From CAZNPA01 sp964575095 (GTDB lineage Bacteria; Pseudomonadota; Alphaproteobacteria; Rickettsiales; SXRF01), in the NCBI GenBank assembly GCA_964575095.1, contig CAZNPA010000007.1, positions 1 to 64,000 of the forward strand: 64,000 nucleotides of DNA, given 5' to 3'. A program made the position numbers and the translations under genes. Position 1 is the first letter of the stretch, and each line of letters starts with the position of its first letter. The notes beneath the pieces were generated by a model. That model was not told where the DNA came from. It ran no database searches and saw nothing but the letters and a program-made list of their open reading frames with translations. Shown here one piece after another: positions 7,780 to 18,609 of this stretch.

Positions 7780-7849
7780 TTGTCATCCCCGCGCAGGCGG
7801 GGATCTTAAGCTACAAAGTATAAGATTCCCGCTTTCGCGGGAATGACAA
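7780..7849. repeat. Paired-palindrome intergenic element (dRS3-like)
   Basis: Seventy bases bounded by TTGTCAT and ATGACAA. It contains two hairpins: ATCCCCGC-GCAG-GCGGGGAT and ATTCCCGC-TTTC-GCGGGAAT, joined by CTTAAGCTACAAAGTATAAG. The same composite, 55 bases long with identical ends, occurs at 20619-20673, and single arms lie at 11595 and 19401. The ATTCCC-N8-GGGAAT core resembles the dRS3 repeats of Neisseria. Sitting between fliR and flhB it may also attenuate transcription. Confidence 0.8.
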
Positions 7850-7864
7850 GTTTGGAAAGTGAAT

Positions 7865-8944
7865 ATGGCCGAAGAGCAGGATCAGGAGCAAAAAACCGAA
7901 GAGCCAACGCAGAAGCGCATCGAAGAATCGATTAAAAAAGGCAATGTCGTTTTTTCGCGCGAGTTGACCAGTTTCCTGATACTGGGCGTGCTGACGCTGT
8001 CGATCTCGTGGTTTGCGCCGTACATGCTGCGCAATACCCAGCTACTGCTGCTGCCGTTTATCGCCAGCGCCGACAGCCTGCCCACGGACATTCAGGGGAT
8101 AGGCTATCTATTGTCACACGTCGCATGGGGCGGGATCGCCATCATCGCCGGGCCGCTTATCGGCTGCATCGTCGCCGCCATCGCGGCGGCAGTCCTGCAG
8201 CATGGCTTCTTATTAAGCAGCGATCCCATCCTGCCGAAGCTGGAGCGCATTTCCATTCTTGCCGGCGTGAAGCGGCTGTTTTCATTGCGCTCCTTTGCCG
8301 AGCTCATCAAGAGCATCATTAAAATCAGCGTGATCGGCATGGTGGCATTCATCGCCGTCTATCCGGAACTGGCGCAGATTCGCCGGCTACCCAACAGCAC
8401 GGCGGAAGCCATGCTGGCGTTTCTTGCCATGCTGGCGCTGCGCATGATGATCGGCATCACGATTGCGATGTTTTTCATCGCGATTCTCGACATCATGTAC
8501 CAGCGTTTCCAATATTATAAATCCCTGCGCATGACGCGGCAGGAGATCAAGGACGAGTACAAGCAATCGGAAGGCGACCCGATGGTCAAGCAGCGGTTGC
8601 GGCAATTGCGGCAGGAGCGCGCGCGGAAGCGCATGATGGCCGCCGTGCCCAAGGCCGATGTCGTCATCACCAACCCGACGCACTTTGCCGTGGCGCTGGT
8701 CTATAATACCAAAACCATGAAAGCGCCGACGGTGGTCGCCAAGGGGCAGGATTTAATCGCGCTTAAAATCCGCGAAGTCGCCGAGGAGAATAATGTACCA
8801 GTGGTAGAAAACCCGCCGCTGGCACGCGCGCTGTACGACTCGGCTGACCTCGACGAGGAAATCCCCGTCACCCATTACGAAGCAGTGGCGAAGGTCATTT
8901 CGTACGTCTACCAGCTTAAGGGAAAGAAAGCGGCTAACGCGTAA
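7865..8944 (+). CDS. flhB: Flagellar export apparatus switch protein FlhB
   Basis: Substrate-specificity switch of the flagellar export gate. The 359-residue product starts with the typical acidic/Gln-rich segment (AEEQDQEQKTEEPTQKRIEE), has four transmembrane helices (about 30-215), and a cytoplasmic domain with the autocleavage motif NPTH in VVITNPTHFAVAL, where cleavage occurs between Asn and Pro. GGAAAG lies ahead of the ATG at 7865; the frame opens six bases earlier at a GTG without benefit. Downstream of the repeat element, and 50 bases upstream of the cckA N-terminal frame. Confidence 0.96.
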   Translation: MAEEQDQEQKTEEPTQKRIEESIKKGNVVFSRELTSFLILGVLTLSISWFAPYMLRNTQLLLLPFIASADSLPTDIQGIGYLLSHVAWGGIAIIAGPLIGCIVAAIAAAVLQHGFLLSSDPILPKLERISILAGVKRLFSLRSFAELIKSIIKISVIGMVAFIAVYPELAQIRRLPNSTAEAMLAFLAMLALRMMIGITIAMFFIAILDIMYQRFQYYKSLRMTRQEIKDEYKQSEGDPMVKQRLRQLRQERARKRMMAAVPKADVVITNPTHFAVALVYNTKTMKAPTVVAKGQDLIALKIREVAEENNVPVVENPPLARALYDSADLDEEIPVTHYEAVAKVISYVYQLKGKKAANA

Positions 8945-8994
8945 GAACTATAAAAAACTCTTGTTATTTTACAATAATTTCATAAAGTGCCCCC

Positions 8995-10014
8995 ATGGCC
9001 ACACGATATACCGACCTCGATTTCATAAGCAGCGGCGCGCGCGATTTTGTCATCCGCAAGCGCACTCCGACCCTCCTTCAGTTGTTCGGCCTATTCCTTA
9101 TTACGCTTTTGGCGTCGGTCAGCCTGGTGGTGGCGATTAGCGACAAGTTCATGCTGGCGATGATCCTGTTCGGCGTCATCGGCCTTGCCGGCTGGTACGT
9201 TATTTTCACCATGCAGCGCAACCGCGACCTGCTGATGGCAACCGAATTCCAGAACGCGCTGTTCGCGTCGGCGCTTGGGCTGAACAACAAATTCTGCATG
9301 ATCATCCGCAGGAACGGCAACGTCATCTATCTCGACCGCACGTTTCAGGACATGTTCCCGGATTTCCTGAAGCAGCCGCACCGCTCGATCGATGTGCTGC
9401 TGGACCAGGGCAAGGTGTCACGCTCGGACAGCGAGAAGATATTCTCCTCCATTGAGCGCGGCGTCTATGAGAAAGTGGTGTTCGACATCCGCGACGGCGA
9501 GAACCACTACAATAAAATCATGATGTCGATCGAGCCGATCCTGCGCCCGAGCGGTTTCATCCTGCTGCGCGGCCGCGAATTCATCGAAACCCGCAAGGCG
9601 GCGGATGTGGCCGGCAAAGGCGGCGGCAACCTGATGAGTAAATCCAATATCACTCTCTTTTCACATGTGATGGATACCATGAACATGGGCGTCTACATGG
9701 CGGGACCCACCGGCAGCATCATCTACGCCAATCCGGTGCTGGAGCATTGGCTGGGTTATGGCGAAGGTGAAATCACCACCGGCAACCTGTCATTGCAGGA
9801 CATTATCCAGCAGGGCGGCGGCGCGCGGCCGGACACCATCGAGCCGGACAATTACGAAGGCGAAGTGATGCTGATGAAAAAGACCGGCGGCACGATGAAG
9901 TCGTTCATCAACCAGAAAATCATCCGCGACGATACAAACAAGATCGTCGGCTGCACAGCGCTGGTGCACAATTTTGTCGAACAATCCAATACTAAGAAAA
10001 AGAAGCTGTGGTAG
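8995..10014 (+). CDS. cckA: CckA sensor part: membrane-anchored PAS protein (5' half of split cckA)
   Basis: The 339-residue product contains two transmembrane helices (about 30-49 and 54-72, FLITLLASVSLVVAI and MLAMILFGVIGLAGWYVIF), then two PAS-like domains (about 85-200 and 220-335; NMGVYMAGPTGSIIYANPVLEHWLGYGEGEI is typical PAS). It has no kinase domain. The next frame, overlapping by seven bases, supplies a third PAS, kinase and receiver. In other alphaproteobacteria these parts form one CckA polypeptide, the cell-cycle hybrid kinase feeding ChpT-CtrA. The stop TAG at 10012 therefore splits the protein; see 9996-10014. Position after flhB agrees with the flhB-cckA order I recall from Caulobacter. 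Confidence 0.85.
   Translation: MATRYTDLDFISSGARDFVIRKRTPTLLQLFGLFLITLLASVSLVVAISDKFMLAMILFGVIGLAGWYVIFTMQRNRDLLMATEFQNALFASALGLNNKFCMIIRRNGNVIYLDRTFQDMFPDFLKQPHRSIDVLLDQGKVSRSDSEKIFSSIERGVYEKVVFDIRDGENHYNKIMMSIEPILRPSGFILLRGREFIETRKAADVAGKGGGNLMSKSNITLFSHVMDTMNMGVYMAGPTGSIIYANPVLEHWLGYGEGEITTGNLSLQDIIQQGGGARPDTIEPDNYEGEVMLMKKTGGTMKSFINQKIIRDDTNKIVGCTALVHNFVEQSNTKKKKLW
9996..10014 (+). other. Overlap / possible -1 frameshift window in cckA
   Basis: The second frame is open upstream to 9996 (preceding stop TAA at 9993-9995) while the first ends at TAG 10012-10014. Within this window the first frame reads AAA AAG at 9997-10002, preceded by G, giving G-AAA-AAG, a weaker relative of the A-AAA-AAG -1 slippery heptamer. 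A slip there would yield ...KK-EAVVASSS and a CckA of roughly 865 residues. The alternative is reinitiation at GTG 10008. Confidence 0.4.
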
Positions 10015-11594
10015 CCTCGTCTTCCAGCTTCGACACAGGCGGCGACCTCCAGCTAGACAGCTTTATTGAAAATTCCCCGTTTGCCATCGCCAAGCTCGAC
10101 CACGAAGGGAAAATCATCGAGTGCAATCATGCCTTTCATGCGTTGACGCAGCAAACCATCGCCGGCCGCACGTCGGTGGCGTTTTTGGATTTTGTCTCCG
10201 GCGGCAATAAACAGGAAGCGCAATCGATCTTAAACAAAGCGCAGCAGGGACAATTCACCAATGAGCCGGTGACATTCGAATTGCTGCTTCCCAATAAGGC
10301 CGAAGTCGTGGTGGCCGCCTATTTCAGCATGGTGGCCAGTAAAATCGCCGGCAAGCGCCTGATACTGCATCTTATCGACATCACTGAGCAAAAGAATCTG
10401 GAGCTACGGTTTACGCATTCGCAAAAAATGCAGGCGGTCGGGCAGCTGGCGGGCGGCATCGCGCACGATTTCAACAACCTGCTCACCGCCATGATCGGCT
10501 TTTGTGATTTGCTGCTGATGCGCCATCCCGCCGGCGACCAGTCGTTTGCCGACATCATGCAGATAAAACAAAACGCCAACCGCGCCGCCAACCTGGTGCG
10601 CCAGCTACTGGCCTTCTCGCGGCGGCAGACGTTGCAGCCCAAGATTCTCGATATCAGCGACGTGCTGGCGGAATTATCCAACCTGCTGCGCCGCCTTATC
10701 GGCGAGAATATCGAGCTCAAGATGATTCACGGTCGCGATCTCGGGCATGTCCGCGCCGACCAGGGGCAGCTGGAACAGGTGCTGATTAACCTCGTCGTCA
10801 ACGCGCGCGATGCCATGAAAAATGGCGGCGTACTGACCATAAAAACCAACAAAGTGATTGTCGGCCGCGACAAAGCACTTCTGCGCGATTTTACGCCGCC
10901 GTCGGAAGAGGATGCCTTCATGCCCGAGGGCAATTACGTGCAGGTGGAAGTGATCGACACCGGCTGCGGCATACCAAAACCGCTGATCCAGAAAATATTC
11001 GAGCCGTTCTTTTCTACCAAGGAAGTCGGGTCGGGCACCGGACTGGGGCTGGCCACCGTCTACGGCATCATCAAGCAGACCGGCGGCTACGTCTACGTTT
11101 CCAGCAAGGAAAATGCCGGCACGAATTTCAGCCTGTTCTTCCCGACGGTGGAGCCGCAGGAAGCGGTGGCCGCCGCTGCCGCCGCCGTTGAAATAACCGA
11201 AAAATCGGAAGCGATTGATTTGACCGGAAAAGGCACCGTGCTGCTGGTGGAAGATGAGGCGCCGGTGCGCATGTTCGCGGCGCGGGCGCTGCGTAATAAA
11301 GGATATACAGTGCTGGAGGCCGATTGCGCCGAAACTGCCATCGAGCTGATGGAAAAACATGGCCGCGAGGTGGAAGTCATCATCACCGACGTCATCATGC
11401 CGGGCATGAACGGCCCGACGATGATCGATAAAATCACGCCGCCGTTCCCTAATATCAAAGTCATTTTCATCTCCGGCTACGCCGAAGACATATTCGTCAA
11501 TAATTATGGCTCCGACCGCCACTTCAACTTCCTGGCCAAGCCGTTCACGCTGAAACAACTCGCGGGCAAGCTCAAGGAAGTGATGACGAAATGA
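10008..11594 (+). CDS. cckA: CckA kinase part: PAS-histidine kinase-receiver hybrid (3' half of split cckA)
   Basis: Soluble 528-residue hybrid kinase: PAS (about 17-130, ENSPFAIAKLDHEGKIIECN), HisKA with AGGIAHDFNNLLTAMIGF and phospho-acceptor His153, HATPase with N box NLVVNARDAM, G1 DTGCGIP, F box FEPFFSTKE and G2 GSGTGLGLATVYGI, then a C-terminal receiver with Asp461 in VIITDVIMPG and KPF at the end. This is the CckA layout; the His-Asp relay sends phosphate via ChpT to CtrA and CpdR. Starts at GTG 10008 with a poor AAGAAG ribosome site and overlaps the sensor frame by seven bases, so it depends either on coupling or on frameshifting. Confidence 0.9.
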   Translation: MVASSSSFDTGGDLQLDSFIENSPFAIAKLDHEGKIIECNHAFHALTQQTIAGRTSVAFLDFVSGGNKQEAQSILNKAQQGQFTNEPVTFELLLPNKAEVVVAAYFSMVASKIAGKRLILHLIDITEQKNLELRFTHSQKMQAVGQLAGGIAHDFNNLLTAMIGFCDLLLMRHPAGDQSFADIMQIKQNANRAANLVRQLLAFSRRQTLQPKILDISDVLAELSNLLRRLIGENIELKMIHGRDLGHVRADQGQLEQVLINLVVNARDAMKNGGVLTIKTNKVIVGRDKALLRDFTPPSEEDAFMPEGNYVQVEVIDTGCGIPKPLIQKIFEPFFSTKEVGSGTGLGLATVYGIIKQTGGYVYVSSKENAGTNFSLFFPTVEPQEAVAAAAAAVEITEKSEAIDLTGKGTVLLVEDEAPVRMFAARALRNKGYTVLEADCAETAIELMEKHGREVEVIITDVIMPGMNGPTMIDKITPPFPNIKVIFISGYAEDIFVNNYGSDRHFNFLAKPFTLKQLAGKLKEVMTK

Positions 11595-11637
11595 TTGCCA
11601 TCCCCGTGTAGGCGGGGATCTCAAGCCGCAAGGATGA
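11595..11637. repeat. Single arm of the paired-palindrome repeat
   Basis: Directly after the cckA stop: CCATCCCCGT-GTAG-GCGGGGAT followed by CTCAAG and GGATGAC, a degenerate single-hairpin relative of the elements at 7780 and 20619. It could act as a weak terminator, although there is no T-run. Confidence 0.6.
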
Positions 11638-11641
11638 CGCC

Positions 11642-12292
11642 ATGCCTTTTCTCTTTCCCATCGACATCTACTGCGAGCGAACCGACATCGGGTTCTGGAA
11701 TGAGCCTGTAAACGCGCTGTCCAATGCCGCATTTTTCATCGCCGCGGCGTTACTCTATAAAATATATGCCGCAAAAGGCGTGAAAGACCGTGCATCGGCG
11801 CTGCTGATTGCCATGCTGGCGCTGGTGGGCGTCGGAAGTTTCCTGTTCCACACCTTCGCCGTTCAATTAACCATGATGGCCGATGTTGCCTCGATCGGCC
11901 TCTTCGTTATCTGTTATTTATGGATAGCGTTGCGGCGTACGCTGGGAACCACGCGGCGGATGGCGGCGATTGGCGTTGTCGGCTTGCTGGCCGCCATACT
12001 GTTGACTGATCGGATTCCCGAGGCATACCATTTTAACGGCTCGATACCGTATTTCCCGTGCCTGATAACCGTCATGCTGCTGGCGGCGGCGCTGCGTAAA
12101 ACGCCCGTATTCAATGTGCTGATATTCGCCGCCGGCTGTTTCATGCTATCGCTGACGTTCCGTTCCCTGGACATGGCGCTGTGTCCGGCGCTGCCCATCG
12201 GCACGCATTTTCTGTGGCATATTTTAAACGGCGTGGCGCTCTATGCCTTAACCAGGGCTGTCCTCGTTTTTCCGCGCGCGACTGCCAATTAG
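11642..12292 (+). CDS. Ceramidase-family (CREST superfamily) membrane hydrolase
   Basis: A 216-residue protein with about seven transmembrane helices. It carries the alkaline ceramidase/CREST signatures: IDIYCERTDIGFWNEPVNALSN near the N-terminus (the acidic and Asn/Ser positions), GVGSFLFHTFA with the metal-binding His in helix 3 (about 75), and C-terminal THFLWHILNGVALY supplying two more His. Eukaryotic members cleave ceramides using zinc; bacterial members are poorly characterised and may act on sphingolipids or other amide lipids. The gene lies alone between cckA and recA, unrelated to either in function. Confidence 0.85.
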   Translation: MPFLFPIDIYCERTDIGFWNEPVNALSNAAFFIAAALLYKIYAAKGVKDRASALLIAMLALVGVGSFLFHTFAVQLTMMADVASIGLFVICYLWIALRRTLGTTRRMAAIGVVGLLAAILLTDRIPEAYHFNGSIPYFPCLITVMLLAAALRKTPVFNVLIFAAGCFMLSLTFRSLDMALCPALPIGTHFLWHILNGVALYALTRAVLVFPRATAN

Positions 12293-12321
12293 CCGTTGCA
12301 CCGAGCAATAAAGGGTGTATT

Positions 12322-12337
12322 TTAATCATTCTTTAAC
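12322..12337 (+). promoter_or_regulatory. CtrA-box-like site upstream of recA
   Basis: TTAA, seven bases (TCATTCT), TTAAC: an exact match to the full CtrA recognition pattern TTAA-N7-TTAA(C) known from Caulobacter, placed 21 bases before the recA ATG. An eight-base constraint is expected about once by chance in a window of this size, so location rather than rarity is the argument. Confidence 0.4.
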
Positions 12338-12357
12338 GTCATCAGCAGGGGAAATGT

Positions 12358-13398
<1,041 letters not shown>

Positions 13399-13419
13399 TT
13401 TTTAGCCATTTTTGTTCAT

Positions 13420-13453
13420 AAACCTGCGGCCTTGCGAGGCCGCAGGTTTTTTT
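13420..13453 (+). terminator. Rho-independent terminator of recA
   Basis: Twelve-base-pair perfect stem (AAACCTGCGGCC / GGCCGCAGGTTT) with a TTGCGA loop followed by a run of seven T ending at 13453. It lies 21 bases after the recA stop and 16 bases before the alaS start, so alaS needs its own promoter or readthrough. Confidence 0.93.
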
Positions 13454-13469
13454 GTATGTTCAAGCCCTT

Positions 13470-16289
<2,820 letters not shown>

Positions 16290-16290
16290 A

Positions 16291-16437
16291 ATGAAAAAAG
16301 AAGCATTTGATAAACTCGCTAGGCTGAGCCGGATGCGCTGGCTGGCGAGAACCGTAGCGCAGCGTACGTTTGGATTACGTGAGCAACGGAAGCGCAGCCA
16401 GCCAAGCGAGCCGGCCAGCCTAGTAGAGTTTATATGA
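16291..16437 (+). CDS. 48-codon open frame made of an inverted repeat
   Basis: Begins one base after the alaS stop (MKKEAFDKLARLSRM...) and ends in ...EPASLVEFI with a TGA that overlaps the next ATG by four bases. Apart from its first seven codons the whole frame is the 124-base inverted repeat at 16310-16433. The peptide is very basic (many Arg, Gln, Ser), with QRTFGLREQRKRSQPSEPA as its core. It has no ribosome binding site, so translation would depend on coupling to alaS. It may be a repeat-derived peptide, a remnant, or untranslated spacer. Confidence 0.35.
   Translation: MKKEAFDKLARLSRMRWLARTVAQRTFGLREQRKRSQPSEPASLVEFI
16310..16433. repeat. 124-bp imperfect inverted repeat between alaS and icd-like gene
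   Basis: Ends are ATAAACTC and GAGTTTAT; moving inward, CTAGGCTG pairs with CAGCCTAG, TGGCTGGC with GCCAGCCA, and CCGTAGC pairs loosely with GCAACGG. The element reads through without a stop in the frame starting at 16291. The right end abuts the ATG at 16434. It resembles a dispersed palindromic element in form; no second copy was seen in this window. Confidence 0.7.
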
Positions 16438-17084
16438 CCACATATATTACGGTTGCTTTCGGCGACGGCATCGGTCCGGAGATTACGGAGGCGGCATTGC
16501 ATGTCATGCGCGAGGCCGGTGCAGCGCTGGAGATAGAGGCCATCGAAGTCGGGCAGCGTATTTACAATATGGGCGGCGTGGCGGGGATTTTGCCGTCGGG
16601 CGTGCATCGGTTGCAGAAGCACCCTATTCTTTTCAAAGCGCCGACCGCGGTTCCGGGCAATGCGGAGTTTACGCCGGTTACCGAGAGCATTTGCCGGTTT
16701 TTTGGCCTGACGGAGGAAAATCGCGCGGTGCATGCCAATGATTTTATTCCGGAAATTTCCGTGGTGTCTCACATCGGCGAAAATTTGGCCATATTCGAGC
16801 CGGGTCAGGATGTGGCGTCGAAAATCGCCGGGAAAAATAAATCCAACCCTTCCGGGATGCTGCTGGCCGGTGTTATGATGTTATCGCATATAGGCCAGCG
16901 GGAAACGGCCGGACGCATCGAGTATGCCTGGCGGCAGACGTTGGCGGAAGGCATCCATACCGCTGATATATATGCGCGAAATACCAGCCGCACGAAGGTC
17001 GGCACGCGAGAATTCGCGGCGGCGGTTGTCGAGCGATTGCCCGTTGCCACCATAAGGCCGCTACTGTATAACCCTGCCATCTGA
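16434..17084 (+). CDS. icd: Internally deleted isocitrate dehydrogenase-like protein
   Basis: The 216-residue product matches the N-terminal part of NADP-isocitrate dehydrogenase of the Rickettsia/Thermus type (residues 1 to about 100: VAFGDGIGPEITEAALHVM, ILFKAPTAVP) joined to a C-terminal part (from about 108: HIGENLAIFEPGQDVASKIAGKNKSNPSGMLLAGVMM, then HTADIYARNTSRTKVGTREFA). Family members have roughly 480 residues, so about 260 central and tail residues are missing. The lost part includes the catalytic Tyr and Lys and the metal-binding Asp cluster. It is unlikely to be an active dehydrogenase. I recall icd near alaS in other alphaproteobacteria, so this may be the decayed resident gene. 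It could alternatively have a new role, since the frame is intact. Confidence 0.75.
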   Translation: MTTYITVAFGDGIGPEITEAALHVMREAGAALEIEAIEVGQRIYNMGGVAGILPSGVHRLQKHPILFKAPTAVPGNAEFTPVTESICRFFGLTEENRAVHANDFIPEISVVSHIGENLAIFEPGQDVASKIAGKNKSNPSGMLLAGVMMLSHIGQRETAGRIEYAWRQTLAEGIHTADIYARNTSRTKVGTREFAAAVVERLPVATIRPLLYNPAI

Positions 17085-17095
17085 AGGATGGGATT

Positions 17096-17812
17096 ATGAA
17101 CCAAGAAGACAATCATCTGCTGGAGACATTTAAGAGCGTGCTGGTGCCGATTCACCCCGCCGGATGGATGTTTATAGCCATTTTTGCTGTCGTTTCGCTG
17201 CTCTTAAGCATGATTTTGCCCCTTTTTGGTACCATCGGTTTAGTGCTAACCGCCTGGTGTGTATATTTTTTCCGTGATCCGGACCGCATTTCGCCGCTGC
17301 GCGAGGGCTTAATCGTCAGTCCGGCGGATGGAGTGGTGCAGAAAATTGTCAAATGTTCGCCGCCGGCGGAATTGGATTTGGGCAACGCGGAGCGCACGCG
17401 CATCAGCGTTTTTCTCAACGTGTTCGACGTGCATGTGAACCGTATTCCGATGGAAGGCAGCATCAGTAAACTGCATTACCATGCCGGAAAATTTTTCAAT
17501 GCCGCGCTCGATAAGGCCAGCGAAGAGAATGAACGCCAGATGATAAAAATCACGACTCCGGACGGACTGACACTGGGCGTGGTGCAGATCGCCGGGCTGG
17601 TGGCGCGCCGCATTCTCTGCAACCTGAAGCAAGGCCAGTCGGTCAAGACCGGCGAGCGCTTCGGCATGATCCGCTTCGGCAGCCGCGTCGATGTTTATTT
17701 GCCGGTCGAGGCGTCGCCATTGGTCATCGTCGGCCAGCGCGCCATCGGCGGCGAAACCATTTTAGCCGATCTTAAAAGCGGCGAAGCCGAGCGCGTGGGA
17801 ACCAAACACTAA
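17096..17812 (+). CDS. psd: Phosphatidylserine decarboxylase proenzyme
   Basis: Makes phosphatidylethanolamine from phosphatidylserine at the inner membrane. The 238-residue product has an N-terminal hydrophobic region (about 18-55), the FRDPDR motif, VSPADGVVQKI, SVFLNVFDVHVNRIP and the C-terminal RFGSRVDVYLP, where cleavage before Ser (about 195) yields the pyruvoyl cofactor. This is the short Psd type with GS rather than LGST. AAGGATGG precedes the ATG. Its stop overlaps the pssA start by one base: the two sequential PE-synthesis enzymes form an operon. Confidence 0.95.
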   Translation: MNQEDNHLLETFKSVLVPIHPAGWMFIAIFAVVSLLLSMILPLFGTIGLVLTAWCVYFFRDPDRISPLREGLIVSPADGVVQKIVKCSPPAELDLGNAERTRISVFLNVFDVHVNRIPMEGSISKLHYHAGKFFNAALDKASEENERQMIKITTPDGLTLGVVQIAGLVARRILCNLKQGQSVKTGERFGMIRFGSRVDVYLPVEASPLVIVGQRAIGGETILADLKSGEAERVGTKH

Positions 17813-18606
17813 TGAGCCGCCGCCGCGACGATAAATATTCTCCCGGTTTGCGCCGCAAACTGCGCGAACAGCCGCTCTCGCGCCTCTTCCCCAACATGAT
17901 CACCATCGCCGGCATGTGCTGCGGCCTGTCAGCCGTGCGCTTTGCCATGATCGGAAAATGGGAATTATCCGTCGCGTTCATTCTTGCCGCGGCGCTGATC
18001 GACGGCATGGACGGCCGTGTCGCACGCATGCTGGGCGCCACCAGCGTCTTCGGCGCGCAGCTCGATTCGCTGTCGGATTTCATCTGCTTCGGCGTCGCGC
18101 CGGCACTCGTAATGTATATGTGGCAGCTGCACGACATACGCGGGCTGGGCTGGGCGGTGGCATTATTCTTTGTCGTCTGCGTCGCGCTGCGGCTGGCGCG
18201 TTTCAATACCGCGCTCTTCGACGACAATAAAGAGCCGTGGGAAAAACAATTCTTTATCGGCATCCCCTCGCCCGCCGGCGGCATGTTGTGCCTGCTGCCG
18301 CTCGTTATCACGCTTCAGTTTGAAAGTAATTTCATACCTTCGGCGCTCATCGCCTGCCATATGGTGTTCATCGGCGCCCTGATGGTCAGCCGCATCCCGA
18401 CCTTTTCCGGCAAACGTCAACGCATCAAGCACGAAACGATTTTGCCATTCATGATCATCAGCAGCATTATTCTGGTGCTGTTCATCATCGAGCCGTGGCT
18501 GTCGTTGATTATCCTGAGTCTGGGTTATCTGGTGTCGATTTATTTCAGCAGCCACCGCTGGCGCCAGCTGAAAGCGGAACATTCGCCGGCTGCTACGGCG
18601 GAATAG
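17812..18606 (+). CDS. pssA: CDP-diacylglycerol--serine O-phosphatidyltransferase
   Basis: Condenses CDP-diacylglycerol with serine to phosphatidylserine, the substrate for Psd encoded just upstream. The 264-residue integral membrane protein has about eight hydrophobic segments and the CDP-alcohol phosphotransferase signature DGMDGRVARMLGATSVFGAQ followed by LDSLSD (D-G-x2-A-R-x8-G-x3-D-x3-D, about 64-90). Its C-terminus extends a polar tail. It ends four bases from a convergent unknown gene. Confidence 0.95.
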   Translation: MSRRRDDKYSPGLRRKLREQPLSRLFPNMITIAGMCCGLSAVRFAMIGKWELSVAFILAAALIDGMDGRVARMLGATSVFGAQLDSLSDFICFGVAPALVMYMWQLHDIRGLGWAVALFFVVCVALRLARFNTALFDDNKEPWEKQFFIGIPSPAGGMLCLLPLVITLQFESNFIPSALIACHMVFIGALMVSRIPTFSGKRQRIKHETILPFMIISSIILVLFIIEPWLSLIILSLGYLVSIYFSSHRWRQLKAEHSPAATAE

Positions 18607-18609
18607 CCC

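Noticed and set aside
10674..11732. 352-codon open frame antisense to the cckA kinase half
   Set aside because: Composition is the mirror of the sense gene, rich in His and Arg, with no domain; high GC produces such shadows.
13452..13469. TTG start for alaS at 13452
   Set aside because: Lies in the T-run of the recA terminator; ATG 13470 gives the normal AlaRS N-terminus.
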